A stretch of DNA of 39,640 bases, taken from contig JAHDBD010000036.1 in assembly GCA_020630575.1 (NCBI GenBank), positions 1-39,640 of the forward strand, written 5' to 3'. Numbering within the stretch: the stretch's first letter is position 1; each line of letters opens with the position of its first letter. A model generated the notes under the pieces. That model had not been told where the DNA came from. It saw nothing but the letters and a program-made list of their open reading frames with translations, and searched no databases. The stretch is from Bernardetia sp. (GTDB taxonomy: Bacteria > Bacteroidota > Bacteroidia > Cytophagales > Bernardetiaceae). A program made the translations under genes and the position numbers. This document shows positions 1 to 8,800 of the stretch, one piece after another.

Positions 1-2
1 TT

Positions 3-1301
3 GAAGGCACTTATGATGCCCTTCAACTAAAAGAAAACGTAGTTTCAAGTTTTGAGTTATCTGATAATGCAGTAGAAACAATTAATATTACTAATGAAGC
101 TATCACAGAATCAAAAATAAAGAAAGGTTCAGCCAATACAGTTATGGTCACTGATGGCAGTGGAAACGTAACTTGGGAAGATAGAAGTACCTTTACTTCA
201 GGTTCACTTGGAAATGCAGGAGGAGATTTGAATGGAACATATCCCAACTTACAATTAAATGCTAATGTTGTCACTACAAATGAACTTGCTGATAACTCTG
301 TTAATTCTCAAAAAATTCAGGATGGAGCTGTAACTTCTCAAAAAATTCAAAATGGTTCTATAACAGACACAAAATTATTGAATGGAGCAGTTTCAGAGCT
401 AAAAATTCAAAATAATGCTGTTACAAGTAACAAAATTGCAAATGATGCTATAACTAATAATAAAATTACAAATAATGCAGTGAGTGCTAACAAAATTCAA
501 AGTGGAGGAAATGACAAAGTTCTTTTGACTAGTGCTAGTGGTACAGTATATTGGGAAGATCAGTCTTCTTTTGCTAGTTCTTTACCTAGTAACGTAAATG
601 GAAATCTGACCGTACAAGGAGATGCACAGTTTGACAAAGATGTAAATATTACTAAAAGTCTCACTATTGAAAAAGATTTAACAGTAGACAAAAAGTTTAA
701 TGCATATGGTGATGCAACATTTTATGATAAGTTTGATTATGAAGGAGATCATTTTCACGTAAAAGGTAATTCTCTTGAATCTCATTTTGAAGGAAGCATC
801 AAAATAGATCAAGATCTTAAAGTAAATGGTACTATTACAAATCCTAGTGATATTCGTTATAAGAGAAATATTCAAACAATGAATAATTCGCTTAACAATA
901 TTCTTTCTTTACGTGGAACTACTTATTACTGGAAGGATACAGTTGCCATGAATAATAGGTTTCAATTTGGAGTAATTGCTCAAGAAGTAGAAAAAGTATT
1001 TCCTAATTTGGTAAGTACAGATAAAAATGGTTTTAAATCTGTAAATTATATAGGTCTTGTTCCCGTTTTGTTACAAGCTACTAAAGAACAACAAGAAATA
1101 ATTGAACAAAAAGAAACAAAACTACAAGAATTAGAAACTCGTTTAGCAGAACTTGAAAACAAATTGATAGATTCTGAAAAATTAAATGCTAAGAATGAAG
1201 CTACACAGAATAATCAACAATCAGATACCGAAAAACGTCTAGCAGAATTAGAGCGCATGCTCAAAGTGCTTACAGTTAAAAATATAGCTGATACAGAATA
1301 A
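3..1301 (+). CDS. Surface/tail-fibre-like protein with C-terminal S74 chaperone domain (5' truncated)
   Basis: The reading frame is open from the first bases, so the gene begins outside the window; the ATG at 144 is internal. The visible part has about 100-residue modules containing a short WED motif (around nt 173 and 551), a run of seven 10-residue repeats (nt 300-509), a beta-rich stretch, and then a C-terminal peptidase S74 (endosialidase-type intramolecular chaperone) domain from about nt 845. In SDIRYKRNI the Ser and the Lys five residues later match the known S74 self-cleavage dyad; IAQEVEKVFP and a terminal coiled coil rich in Glu and Lys are also typical. Family knowledge: S74 domains trimerise fibre proteins and then cleave themselves off. 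I infer a trimeric exported or surface fibre. No phage genes are visible beside it, so a cellular adhesin-type protein is favoured over a prophage tail fibre. Ligand unknown. Confidence 0.85.
   Translation, partial: EGTYDALQLKENVVSSFELSDNAVETINITNEAITESKIKKGSANTVMVTDGSGNVTWEDRSTFTSGSLGNAGGDLNGTYPNLQLNANVVTTNELADNSVNSQKIQDGAVTSQKIQNGSITDTKLLNGAVSELKIQNNAVTSNKIANDAITNNKITNNAVSANKIQSGGNDKVLLTSASGTVYWEDQSSFASSLPSNVNGNLTVQGDAQFDKDVNITKSLTIEKDLTVDKKFNAYGDATFYDKFDYEGDHFHVKGNSLESHFEGSIKIDQDLKVNGTITNPSDIRYKRNIQTMNNSLNNILSLRGTTYYWKDTVAMNNRFQFGVIAQEVEKVFPNLVSTDKNGFKSVNYIGLVPVLLQATKEQQEIIEQKETKLQELETRLAELENKLIDSEKLNAKNEATQNNQQSDTEKRLAELERMLKVLTVKNIADTE
300..509 (+). repeat. Seven tandem 30-bp units encoding a decapeptide repeat
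   Basis: Seven successive in-frame units of exactly 30 bp encode ten-residue repeats with approximate consensus [VI]-T-x-x-K-I-x-N-[GND]-A. Hydrophobic positions recur at 1 and 6 and Asn/Gly at 8-9, a spacing that suits a repetitive beta structure or trimeric stalk. DNA identity between units is partial, so the array is an old one. Confidence 0.85.
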
Positions 1302-1325
1302 TTATTCTTCTTGATGAATAAAGAA

Positions 1326-1368
1326 AAAAGCCTTTCAGTTCTATAAATAATAGATTTGAAAGGCTTTT
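1326..1368. terminator. Bidirectional intrinsic terminator between S74 gene and metK
   Basis: A 12-bp perfect stem (1326-1337 with 1357-1368, core AAGCCTTTCA) has a 19-nt loop. It is T-rich on the outer side of both strands and lies between two convergent genes, so it can serve both. Confidence 0.8.
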
Positions 1369-1393
1369 ATTTTAGCTAATTATTTTAAATTGA

Positions 1394-2683
1394 TTATGCT
1401 TCTACTGTTTTAGCAGCATGTTTAAATGCAGATTTAATTTTATCTACATAATCCAGTTTTTCCCAAGTAAAGAATTCTACTTCACGCTCTTCTACTGTTG
1501 TAGTTTGGCTAGTAACATTCCCTTTTTGTTCAGATTTGATAGTAGAAAAACTTACTTTATCTGTATATGGTTCACGTCCCATGTGTCCGTAAGCAGCTGT
1601 TGGAGAGAAAATAGGATTTGTAAGCCCTAAACGACTAATAATAGCCGAAGGACGCATATCGAAGATTTCATTTAATTTTTCTGCAATCTGTCCGTCTGTC
1701 AAATCTACTTTAGAAGTACCATAAGTATCTACAGAAAGAGAAACAGGCTTTGCTACACCAATTGCATAAGCAACCTGAACAAGAGCTTCATCAGCAATGC
1801 CAGCAGCTACCAAATTTTTGGCAATATGACGAGTTGCATACGCTGCACTTCTATCTACTTTGGAAGAATCTTTTCCTGAAAATGCTCCACCACCGTGTGC
1901 GCCTTTTCCACCGTATGTATCAACAATAATCTTACGACCTGTAAGACCAGCATCACCATGAGGACCTCCAATTACAAATTTTCCAGTAGGGTTGATATGG
2001 AAAACAGTATCTTTTGTAATTAATTTATCAGTAATAACACGAGGAATTACAATTTTCTTAACATCTTCGTTGATTTTTGCAAGCATAGCAGCTTCCGAAT
2101 CAAAATCATCATGTTGAGTAGAAACTACAACTGTATGAACATGAATAGGCTGGTTATTATCATCATACTGAATAGTAACTTGTGCTTTTGCATCAGGACG
2201 TAAATAAGGCATCAAATGTGACTCTTCTTTACGGATTTTGGCAAGCTCTTTCACAATTCGGTGAGAGAAAGCAAGAGCCATTGGCATATATTCAGGAGTT
2301 TCTTTGGTTGCATAACCAAACATCATTCCTTGGTCACCTGCACCTTGTTCTTCATTTTCTCTATCTACGCCTTGGGCAATATCAGGAGATTGACTATGAA
2401 GAGTAACAATAACTCCACAAGATTCTGCATCAAAACGATATTCATCACTGTTATAACCAATATGTTTAATTGTCTTGCGAGCTACCTCAGCAATATCAAC
2501 ATACGCCTGTGTAGTAACTTCTCCAGCTACTACTACAAGTCCTGTTGTTACAAGTGTTTCACAAGCTACTCTTGATTTTGGATCTTGAGAAAGCATTGCA
2601 TCTAATACAGCGTCAGAGATTTGATCAGAGATTTTATCTGGATGTCCTTCAGATACAGATTCAGAAGTGAACAAATAAGCCAT
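1394..2683 (-). CDS. metK: S-adenosylmethionine synthetase (methionine adenosyltransferase)
   Basis: This cytoplasmic enzyme makes S-adenosylmethionine from methionine and ATP, releasing phosphate and pyrophosphate; it supplies the cell's methyl donor. The N terminus carries the diagnostic GHPDK motif (His14, Lys17), and the glycine-rich GGGAFSGKD motif lies around residues 264-272 with Lys271. The three-domain family pattern is intact along the whole length. At 429 residues it is longer than the roughly 384-residue E. coli enzyme, because of extra segments, including one near the C terminus. The start is the first Met, which places GHPDK where the family has it. It is transcribed alone, convergent with the S74 gene and divergent from the aminotransferase. 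A good promoter about 140 nt upstream implies a leader of roughly 130 nt. Confidence 0.97.
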   Translation of the reverse strand: MAYLFTSESVSEGHPDKISDQISDAVLDAMLSQDPKSRVACETLVTTGLVVVAGEVTTQAYVDIAEVARKTIKHIGYNSDEYRFDAESCGVIVTLHSQSPDIAQGVDRENEEQGAGDQGMMFGYATKETPEYMPMALAFSHRIVKELAKIRKEESHLMPYLRPDAKAQVTIQYDDNNQPIHVHTVVVSTQHDDFDSEAAMLAKINEDVKKIVIPRVITDKLITKDTVFHINPTGKFVIGGPHGDAGLTGRKIIVDTYGGKGAHGGGAFSGKDSSKVDRSAAYATRHIAKNLVAAGIADEALVQVAYAIGVAKPVSLSVDTYGTSKVDLTDGQIAEKLNEIFDMRPSAIISRLGLTNPIFSPTAAYGHMGREPYTDKVSFSTIKSEQKGNVTSQTTTVEEREVEFFTWEKLDYVDKIKSAFKHAAKTVEA

Positions 2684-2821
2684 TCGTATAAATTTAGGAA
2701 AATGAAGTAAAAATTTTTTCTTTATAATCAGTAAACAGTTTTATCAAAATATTCATCTTTCAATAGATTTTATATCGATAAAGCTAAAAGTAATTCATAA
2801 CTACTATTGATTTTAAGCAAG

Positions 2822-2852
2822 CAAAAATACAAAGCTAAAGCTAAATTACAAA
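2822..2852 (-). promoter_or_regulatory. Candidate Bacteroidota-type promoter for metK
   Basis: On the minus strand a TAnnTTTG -7 box (2829 down to 2822, TATTTTTG) follows a TTTG -33 element (2852 down to 2849), with 19 nt between TTG and the box, the expected arrangement for the Bacteroidota housekeeping sigma factor. The start site would be near 2816. Confidence 0.55.
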
Positions 2853-2931
2853 AATATAAATCATTCAAAACTTTCTTTTATCGTTTTTTCTTATAAAATT
2901 TGATTAAAATCATAATTAATAAAAAAAATAA

Positions 2932-4080
2932 ATGAATTTCTACCCAGGACCTTCAAAAGTATATCCACAAGTAAAAGATTGGCTCAAAGAGTCTTATGAT
3001 GATGGCATTTTAAGCATTCAGCATCGTAGCCAAAAATTTATGCAGATTTATGAAAGTATCGTCAAAAATCTACAAGAAAAACACAATATTCCGAAAGATT
3101 ATACAATCATTTTTACTTCTTCGGCTACGGAATGTTGGCATATTCTCAATGATACTTTTGGGAATGATAATTTTTCAGAATTGAATGCCTATCATTTTTA
3201 TAATGGAGCTTTTGGTAAAAAATGGTTTGAGTATAGAAAAGCAAATTATCCAAAGACAAGTTTCGGAATTGAATTTGGTCATAATGAAGAATTAGAGGAT
3301 AAGTTTTTCCAACAAATCCTACAAAATAATTATTTACCGAATATAATTTGTCTTTGTCAGAATGAAACATCAAATGCTACTCAAATTTCTCAAAAAACAC
3401 TTTCAGAGATTAGACAGAATAGACAAAATGATTTTATTTTTGTAGATGCTACTTCTTCTTGGGGAGGACAAAATCTAAACTTCTCTGATGCCGATGCGTG
3501 GTTTGTGTCGGTTCAAAAATGTTTTGGGCTTCCTGCTGGGCTTGGAATTATGGCTCTTTCGCCTAACTTAATTGATTTTTATCAAAATGAAATTCAGAAT
3601 TCAAAAAATAATCCTGCTGTTGTTGATGCTCTTAACAATGAAAAAGCTCCAGCCGTTGTTAGTGTCCCCACCAACGACAGATACAATCAACTTTCATTTT
3701 TACTAGAAAAAGCAAATCAATTTCAGACTACTTATACGGCCAATGTTTTAGGAATATATTTGCTTTCCAAAGTGATGAGTTTTATTCCAAATATTTCTGT
3801 TACTTCTCAAAAACTAGAAAAAAGAGCAACTGATTTATATGATTTTTTAGAAGAAAATGGATATAAAATTTTGATAGAAAATAAAGCTGTTCGTTCACAA
3901 ACGGTTTTGGCAGTAGAACTAAATGAGCCAAAACTTAGTTTTTTAAAACAAAAAGCAAAAGAAAGTAATATAATTTTAGGGAACGGATATGGAAAATGGA
4001 AACAAAATACATTCAGAATTGCTAATTTTCCACAACATACCGACGAAGAATTCAAAATTTTGAAAGAATTTTTAAAGTAG
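2932..4080 (+). CDS. Class V PLP-dependent aminotransferase (SerC-like)
   Basis: A fold-type I, class V aminotransferase of 382 residues. The N terminus (NFYPGPSKVYPQV and then IQHRSQKF) closely resembles phosphoserine aminotransferase, where the His-Arg segment contacts the substrate phosphate. Lys196 in SVQKCFGLPAG is the expected Schiff-base lysine and Asp172 in VDATSSWGG the residue that pairs with the cofactor ring nitrogen. SerC would convert 3-phosphohydroxypyruvate to phosphoserine in serine synthesis; an alanine-glyoxylate type activity is the alternative, since this family is hard to separate by motif alone. The gene is divergent from metK and stands alone; no serA or serB neighbour is present to settle the point. 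The start gives the usual short N terminus before the GPS motif. Confidence 0.8.
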   Translation: MNFYPGPSKVYPQVKDWLKESYDDGILSIQHRSQKFMQIYESIVKNLQEKHNIPKDYTIIFTSSATECWHILNDTFGNDNFSELNAYHFYNGAFGKKWFEYRKANYPKTSFGIEFGHNEELEDKFFQQILQNNYLPNIICLCQNETSNATQISQKTLSEIRQNRQNDFIFVDATSSWGGQNLNFSDADAWFVSVQKCFGLPAGLGIMALSPNLIDFYQNEIQNSKNNPAVVDALNNEKAPAVVSVPTNDRYNQLSFLLEKANQFQTTYTANVLGIYLLSKVMSFIPNISVTSQKLEKRATDLYDFLEENGYKILIENKAVRSQTVLAVELNEPKLSFLKQKAKESNIILGNGYGKWKQNTFRIANFPQHTDEEFKILKEFLK

Positions 4081-4127
4081 CTTACGCTTTAGCGTGAGAA
4101 AAAAGTACCGAATGCTTTAGCTTTCGG
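4081..4127. repeat. Two small adjacent hairpins after the aminotransferase gene
   Basis: Stem 4081-4087/4092-4098 (CTTACGC with GCGTGAG, one G-T pair) and stem 4108-4112/4123-4127 (CCGAA with TTCGG) both enclose a CTTTAGC core. The stop codon is immediately upstream. No T-tract follows either, so a repeat or RNA-processing role is more likely than termination. Confidence 0.4.
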
Positions 4128-4256
4128 AAAGTTCTAAAAATAACTTTTGTATTTGAAATTAAAATATACTCTAATTTTTAATCTTTCCTATTTATTTTCA
4201 AAGAGGATAATGAATTTTTATTACAATAATAGCTATCTTTTATAGACAAAAAATGT

Positions 4257-4264
4257 TATTTTTG
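4257..4264 (+). promoter_or_regulatory. TAnnTTTG box four bases before the cca start codon
   Basis: TATTTTTG ends 4 nt before the ATG at 4269. If it is a functional -7 box, transcription would start at or next to the ATG, giving a leaderless message. No clear TTG -33 element is present at 17-20 nt spacing, which lowers confidence. Confidence 0.4.
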
Positions 4265-4268
4265 CACT

Positions 4269-5747
4269 ATGAAGACAACTGAAACAAAACAACCAGCAGA
4301 ACTTACAGAATTATTAAACGAAACATCTATTTTTGAGTGGATAAAACAGAGTGCCGATGCGCTCGGTTTGGAGGCTTATGTAATAGGTGGATTTGTGCGA
4401 GATTTTTTATTAAATAGAAAAAAAGAAACCAAAGACATCGATATTGTCTGTATTGGAAGTGGAATCACGCTTGCAAAACATGTAGCTAAATCGTATGGGA
4501 AAGCAAATAATGTGTTTGTAAACGTTTCTATTTTTAAGCGTTTCGGAACGGCAATGATTACGTTAGAAGATGCCACAACAAAGCAAAAAATAGAAGTTGA
4601 ATTTGTAGGTGCAAGAAAAGAATCTTACGATTTTGATTCTAGAAAACCAACTGTAGAAGAAGGAACATTAGAAGACGACCAAAAACGTAGAGATTTTACA
4701 ATCAATGCCCTTGCTGTTAGTCTAAATGCAGAAACGTATGGAAAATTTTTAGACCCTTTTGATGGACTGAAAGATTTGCATAAAAAGATAATCAGAACTC
4801 CTTTAGCTCCTGAAAAGACATTTTCTGACGATCCTTTGCGTATGCTTCGTGCTGTGCGTTTTGCTTCTCAACTTGGTTTTGATATTGAAGTCGATACTTT
4901 TGAAGCTCTTTCTACTCAAAAAGAAAGAATAAAGATTATTTCACAAGAACGCATCACAACTGAACTCAATAAAATTATACTTTCGAACCCTCCTTCGTAT
5001 GGTTTTAAGTTGTTGTTTCAATGTGGACTTTTAGAGCTTATTTTCTCTGAAATGACAGATTTGCAGGGCGTAGAATACATTGATGGGAAAGGACACAAAG
5101 ATAATTTTTATCATACATTACAGGTTTTGGACAATGTAGCCAAAGTTTCTGATGATTTGTGGTTGCGTTGGGCAGCTATTATGCACGATATTGCAAAGCC
5201 CGCTACAAAGCGTTTTGATAAACGTGCAGGATGGACTTTCCACGGACACGAAGACAAAGGCGCACGAATGACTCCATATATTTTCAAAAAACTACGTCTT
5301 CCTTTAGACTCTAATATGCGTTTTGTGCAAAAATTAGTTAGGCTTCATTTGCGTCCTATTGCTCTTGTCAAAAAGACAATTACTGATTCGGCTATTCGTC
5401 GGGTACTTTTCGAAGCAGGCGAAGATGTAGATGCACTTATGATGCTTTGTCGTGCTGATATTACCTCAAAAGACCATAGCCGAGTGCAGCGTTATCTACA
5501 AAATTTTGATAAGGTAGAAAAACGAATGGCAGAAGTAGAAGAAAAAGACCAATTGCGTACTTTTCAACCTGTTATTGATGGCGAAATAATTATGAAAACG
5601 TTTGGACTCAAACCTTCAGCAGAAGTAGGAAAAATAAAAATTGCTATCCGAGAAGCTGTTTTGGAAGGCGAGATTAGAAACGAATACGAAGAAGCATTTG
5701 ATTTTATGCTGAAAGAAGGCAAGAAATTGGGTTTGACAAAGGTTTAG
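4269..5747 (+). CDS. cca: CCA tRNA nucleotidyltransferase with HD domain
   Basis: Class II nucleotidyltransferase that adds or repairs the 3' CCA end of tRNAs. The head domain has the family GG motif (Gly40-Gly41, then VRDFLL) and the metal-binding KDIDIV aspartates at 56 and 58. The second signature RRDFTINALA (Arg140 to Asn146) is followed by the DDPLRMLRAVRFASQL segment, the RNA-binding and nucleotide-selection region. An HD phosphohydrolase domain follows (His306-Asp307 in HDIAKPATK, within MHDIAKP). Poly(A) polymerase is the alternative in this superfamily; the CCA role is preferred because it is essential and no second homologue is visible here, but the sequence alone cannot prove it. 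The start at 4269 is supported by a promoter-like box just upstream. A small membrane protein follows after 23 nt and may be co-transcribed. Confidence 0.9.
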   Translation: MKTTETKQPAELTELLNETSIFEWIKQSADALGLEAYVIGGFVRDFLLNRKKETKDIDIVCIGSGITLAKHVAKSYGKANNVFVNVSIFKRFGTAMITLEDATTKQKIEVEFVGARKESYDFDSRKPTVEEGTLEDDQKRRDFTINALAVSLNAETYGKFLDPFDGLKDLHKKIIRTPLAPEKTFSDDPLRMLRAVRFASQLGFDIEVDTFEALSTQKERIKIISQERITTELNKIILSNPPSYGFKLLFQCGLLELIFSEMTDLQGVEYIDGKGHKDNFYHTLQVLDNVAKVSDDLWLRWAAIMHDIAKPATKRFDKRAGWTFHGHEDKGARMTPYIFKKLRLPLDSNMRFVQKLVRLHLRPIALVKKTITDSAIRRVLFEAGEDVDALMMLCRADITSKDHSRVQRYLQNFDKVEKRMAEVEEKDQLRTFQPVIDGEIIMKTFGLKPSAEVGKIKIAIREAVLEGEIRNEYEEAFDFMLKEGKKLGLTKV

Positions 5748-5770
5748 TGATTTGTAAAACTAGATAAGTT

Positions 5771-6379
5771 ATGGCAGAAGATGATATTGGAGTTATAATA
5801 GGTTCAATTACAGGAATATTTTTCCCCATAATTGTTTTACTAGTCTCAGGATTTGTAAATATAAAGCATGGTAATAGGTGGGTAATATTGATACCATCAT
5901 TTTTGATTTTACTATTTTTTATATTAGGGTTTGAATTATATAATAAGCTGACTGAATTATTATTGATATTATCTTCGCTCATTATTGTATTTGTTTTTTT
6001 AGATCAAATTACCAAAAAAATAATTCCTAATGGTGTAAAGTATATAATTGGAGGAGTTTATATTATTCCAAATTTGTTGTTTTTTATGGTGTGGATATTT
6101 GGTTTAGGTGATTATCTAGCTCCCACAAAGTATGCAGATATACCAAGTAAAAATTACAAGATAACTATGAGAGCAACAGGTAATTTTTCAGATATTCAAG
6201 TAAAATGTGATTTGAGAAAAGAATATATAAATAACTTAGTTTATAAAATAATAGATGAAGTGTTGATAAAAGAAGTACAAATTGAAGATTTAATTTCATT
6301 TGAAGAAACAGATACTGGTTTTGTCATTACTTGTAAAAATGGAAAAGTCGCAAAGCTAGAGAAGAATATTCAGTTATAA
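5771..6379 (+). CDS. Small integral membrane protein of unknown function
   Basis: I do not recognise the family. The 202-residue product has four predicted membrane helices at about residues 8-28, 37-57, 60-78 and 88-110, followed by a soluble C-terminal domain of about 85 residues that is rich in charged residues and beta-prone (KITMRATGNFSDIQVKC). It lies 23 nt after cca on the same strand, so co-transcription is possible, but nothing in the sequence ties it to tRNA maturation. Codon use is AT-rich and similar to its neighbours. The start at 5771 is the first Met of the frame and leaves a short acidic N terminus (MAEDDIGV) before the first helix. No terminator is seen after cca or after this gene. 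Confidence 0.7.
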   Translation: MAEDDIGVIIGSITGIFFPIIVLLVSGFVNIKHGNRWVILIPSFLILLFFILGFELYNKLTELLLILSSLIIVFVFLDQITKKIIPNGVKYIIGGVYIIPNLLFFMVWIFGLGDYLAPTKYADIPSKNYKITMRATGNFSDIQVKCDLRKEYINNLVYKIIDEVLIKEVQIEDLISFEETDTGFVITCKNGKVAKLEKNIQL

Positions 6380-6428
6380 AGAATATAGTTTTTATAAACC
6401 TCTCAACAAATCCCCAATTTCTACCGTA

Positions 6429-6480
6429 GTGAGTTAGAATTCCAAGAAACAGTATTTTTACTAAAAACAATCTAACTCAC
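6429..6480 (+). promoter_or_regulatory. 10-bp perfect inverted repeat just before the start codon of the next gene
   Basis: GTGAGTTAGA (6429-6438) pairs perfectly with TCTAACTCAC (6471-6480) around a 32-nt loop. The right arm ends 6 nt before the ATG at 6487, so the stem could hide the ribosome entry site in RNA, or act as a protein-binding palindrome in DNA. No T-tract follows. Confidence 0.5.
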
Positions 6481-6486
6481 TTCAAC

Positions 6487-8799
6487 ATGTCTTTTACTTC
6501 AATAAAATCTTGTTTTTTCTTTTTTTTGTTGTCTTTATTTTTTCTATCAAATTCTTCTTTATTTGCTCAAAACAGCGTGATAGAAGGTGTTTTAAAAGAT
6601 AAGGAAACCAATGAAATTTTACCTTTTTGTAATGTCTATCTCAAAACTACACAATTAGGAACGGTCAGTAATTCAGAAGGAGAATTCAGACTTCTCATTC
6701 CTAAAAAGCAGAAAAATGACACTCTTTTTATTTCTTATATCGGTTACAAAACTAAAAAAATAGCTATTTCTAGCTTACTTCTTCAAAAAAAGAAAGCTGT
6801 CATTTTCTTAGAAACTGACCAAACTAATCTAAGTGAAATCGTCGTTCAAGATTATACAGCCGATTTTATCATTCAAAAAGCAATAGAGAGTATTCCTAAA
6901 AACTATTATAACGAATCTCATAAAACAAAAGGTTTTTATAGAGTTGTTTCCCAAAAAGATGCTCAACAAGGAAAAAACTATGTGCATTTGTCAGAAGCCG
7001 TTTTTGACCTTCATCTTTCCAAAACAGATAATCCAAATCAGCAGTTTAAGCTAGAAAAAATGAGAGCTATAAAAGATGAAAAGGCTTCAAAAGGAATTGA
7101 TTTGGGACTAAAACCAAAAGCAATTTTTGAAATGGATATTGTAAATTATAAAAACGGAATTGATTTACTTACCAAAAAAGGGTTAAAACTACATACTTTT
7201 GAGCTAGAAGAGTATAAAATGGTCGATGGAAAAGCAGCTTTCAAAATTACTTTTGACCAAAAAGATGAAAAAAAATCGGGCTACAAGGGCTATATTCTTA
7301 TCGATAAAGAAACTTTTGCTTTTCTGTATTTTGATTTTAAATTGAGTGAAAAAGGAATCAAATACAACAAATTTGGCGATGCAGCAACACGAGTATTGAT
7401 GAATTTGCTTGATGTTCATATCGAAGTAGTAGATAATCACTATCAAATTCAATATAAAAAAGTTGTAGATACATACTATTTGAATAATGTTTCAGATAAT
7501 ACGCTACTTAATTTTAGTTCTACTCGTCAGAATTTCAATTTTGATTTGGACACACAAGTTGATTATCTCACTACGGAAATTGACACGACCAATAAAACAC
7601 CTTTTGAAGAAGAGGAGATTTTAGGAAAAGGAAAGCTCATCGAACATCAAAATTCTATTTATGATAAAGATTTTTGGAAAGAGTATACAATTGTTTTGCC
7701 TTCAAATGACTTTGTAGAAATTGCGAAAGTTTTGGAAGCCAACAACAAAGCCAATGACTTAAAAACTCAAATAGAAGAAAAGCTACACAAGTTTTCAAAA
7801 GATAAAAAGGTTCGAATGGATTCTTTACTTACTTTTTATAATAATAAAGGTCTGTTTAATGGAAATGCGCTTATTGTTTATGATGGGGAAACAATTTTAC
7901 AAAAAAGTTATAATAATGAGCTAACCCAAAACACGCAGAATTCACAATTTCGGATTGGTTCTTTGAGTAAGACTTTTACAGCAATGCTTATTTTGCAATT
8001 AGAAAATGAAGGAAAGATTAGTTTTCAAGATTCGATAGGAAAATTTTTGCCAAATTCTTCTCTTACTCCTGCCTACAAACAAATCAAAATTTCAGAGCTT
8101 TTGAGTCATCAAAGTGGAATTCCAGATTATCTAAAAAACAATGAATATGTTACCCAAATAATGACAAAAGCATTTTCACCAGAAGAATTAGTCAATCGTT
8201 TTTGTAGTGATAGCTTGGAGTTTGAGCCGAGTAAAAAGTTTGCTTATTCAAATTCTAATTATGTTATTTTGGCGAGAATCATCGAAAAAGTTACCAATAA
8301 AGATTTTGGAACAGTGTTAAACGAACGAATCTTTGAACCTCTAGAAATGAATAATACTTTTTTTGGAGAAGACAAAACTGAAAATTCTAATCTATCAAAA
8401 GCCTTTTTATATGGAAAAGCAGAACCATTTTATTTTATTCAAAACAGTATTGGTGCAGGTGGAATTACTTCCACCACAGAAGATTTATTGAAATGGAGTA
8501 AGGCATTAGATGGAAAGAATGAAAAATTTATGTCTTTATCTGAGATTGAAAGACTATTTGTTCCACAGGCTGAATATATAGACTGGGAAGCCTATTATGG
8601 ATATGGTTTTATGATTGATAAATATTACTTCCTGACTTCCAAAGATCGAAAAATAATTTATCACCCTGGAACTGATTTTGGATTTTACACTATGTTTTTG
8701 AAACAACCTGAATCTGATATTACAATTATTTTACTCAATAACACAGGGGATTTTCCTCGTTTTGATATAAGTGAAATTATCTTGAATGAATTTGATTAA
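6487..8799 (+). CDS. Secreted fusion: carboxypeptidase-regulatory-like domain plus beta-lactamase-fold serine hydrolase
   Basis: Residues 1-28 form a signal peptide ending near LFAQ. Residues 30-120 are a CarboxypepD_reg-like beta-sandwich (IEGVLKDKETNEILPFCNVY ending in a ligand-type GTVSNSEGEF turn), typical of Bacteroidota outer-membrane and periplasmic proteins. A middle region of about 300 residues is the beta-rich segment often attached to such domains. From about residue 445 there is a beta-lactamase/penicillin-binding-protein type serine hydrolase with all three active-site motifs: Ser492-x-x-Lys495, Tyr587-Ser-Asn589 and His726-Pro-Gly728. This points to a D-Ala-D-Ala peptidase or esterase-like enzyme rather than an antibiotic-inactivating one; substrate unknown. 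At 770 residues it is roughly a fusion of two proteins that usually occur separately. It is convergent with the glycosyltransferase gene, with an inverted-repeat element between the two stop codons. Confidence 0.85.
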   Translation: MSFTSIKSCFFFFLLSLFFLSNSSLFAQNSVIEGVLKDKETNEILPFCNVYLKTTQLGTVSNSEGEFRLLIPKKQKNDTLFISYIGYKTKKIAISSLLLQKKKAVIFLETDQTNLSEIVVQDYTADFIIQKAIESIPKNYYNESHKTKGFYRVVSQKDAQQGKNYVHLSEAVFDLHLSKTDNPNQQFKLEKMRAIKDEKASKGIDLGLKPKAIFEMDIVNYKNGIDLLTKKGLKLHTFELEEYKMVDGKAAFKITFDQKDEKKSGYKGYILIDKETFAFLYFDFKLSEKGIKYNKFGDAATRVLMNLLDVHIEVVDNHYQIQYKKVVDTYYLNNVSDNTLLNFSSTRQNFNFDLDTQVDYLTTEIDTTNKTPFEEEEILGKGKLIEHQNSIYDKDFWKEYTIVLPSNDFVEIAKVLEANNKANDLKTQIEEKLHKFSKDKKVRMDSLLTFYNNKGLFNGNALIVYDGETILQKSYNNELTQNTQNSQFRIGSLSKTFTAMLILQLENEGKISFQDSIGKFLPNSSLTPAYKQIKISELLSHQSGIPDYLKNNEYVTQIMTKAFSPEELVNRFCSDSLEFEPSKKFAYSNSNYVILARIIEKVTNKDFGTVLNERIFEPLEMNNTFFGEDKTENSNLSKAFLYGKAEPFYFIQNSIGAGGITSTTEDLLKWSKALDGKNEKFMSLSEIERLFVPQAEYIDWEAYYGYGFMIDKYYFLTSKDRKIIYHPGTDFGFYTMFLKQPESDITIILLNNTGDFPRFDISEIILNEFD

Positions 8800-8800
8800 A

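Noticed and set aside
144..1301. ATG at 144 as start of the S74 gene
   Set aside because: The frame is open from nt 3 with the same repeat modules, so the gene starts upstream of the window.
1..1301. Prophage tail region
   Set aside because: Only one S74 fibre-like gene is seen, directly followed by metK; no other phage genes are present.
2684..2931. SAM riboswitch before metK
   Set aside because: No SAM-I, SAM-II or other known aptamer core could be recognised by eye.
4081..4127. Terminator after the aminotransferase gene
   Set aside because: The hairpins are small and no T-tract follows on the plus strand.
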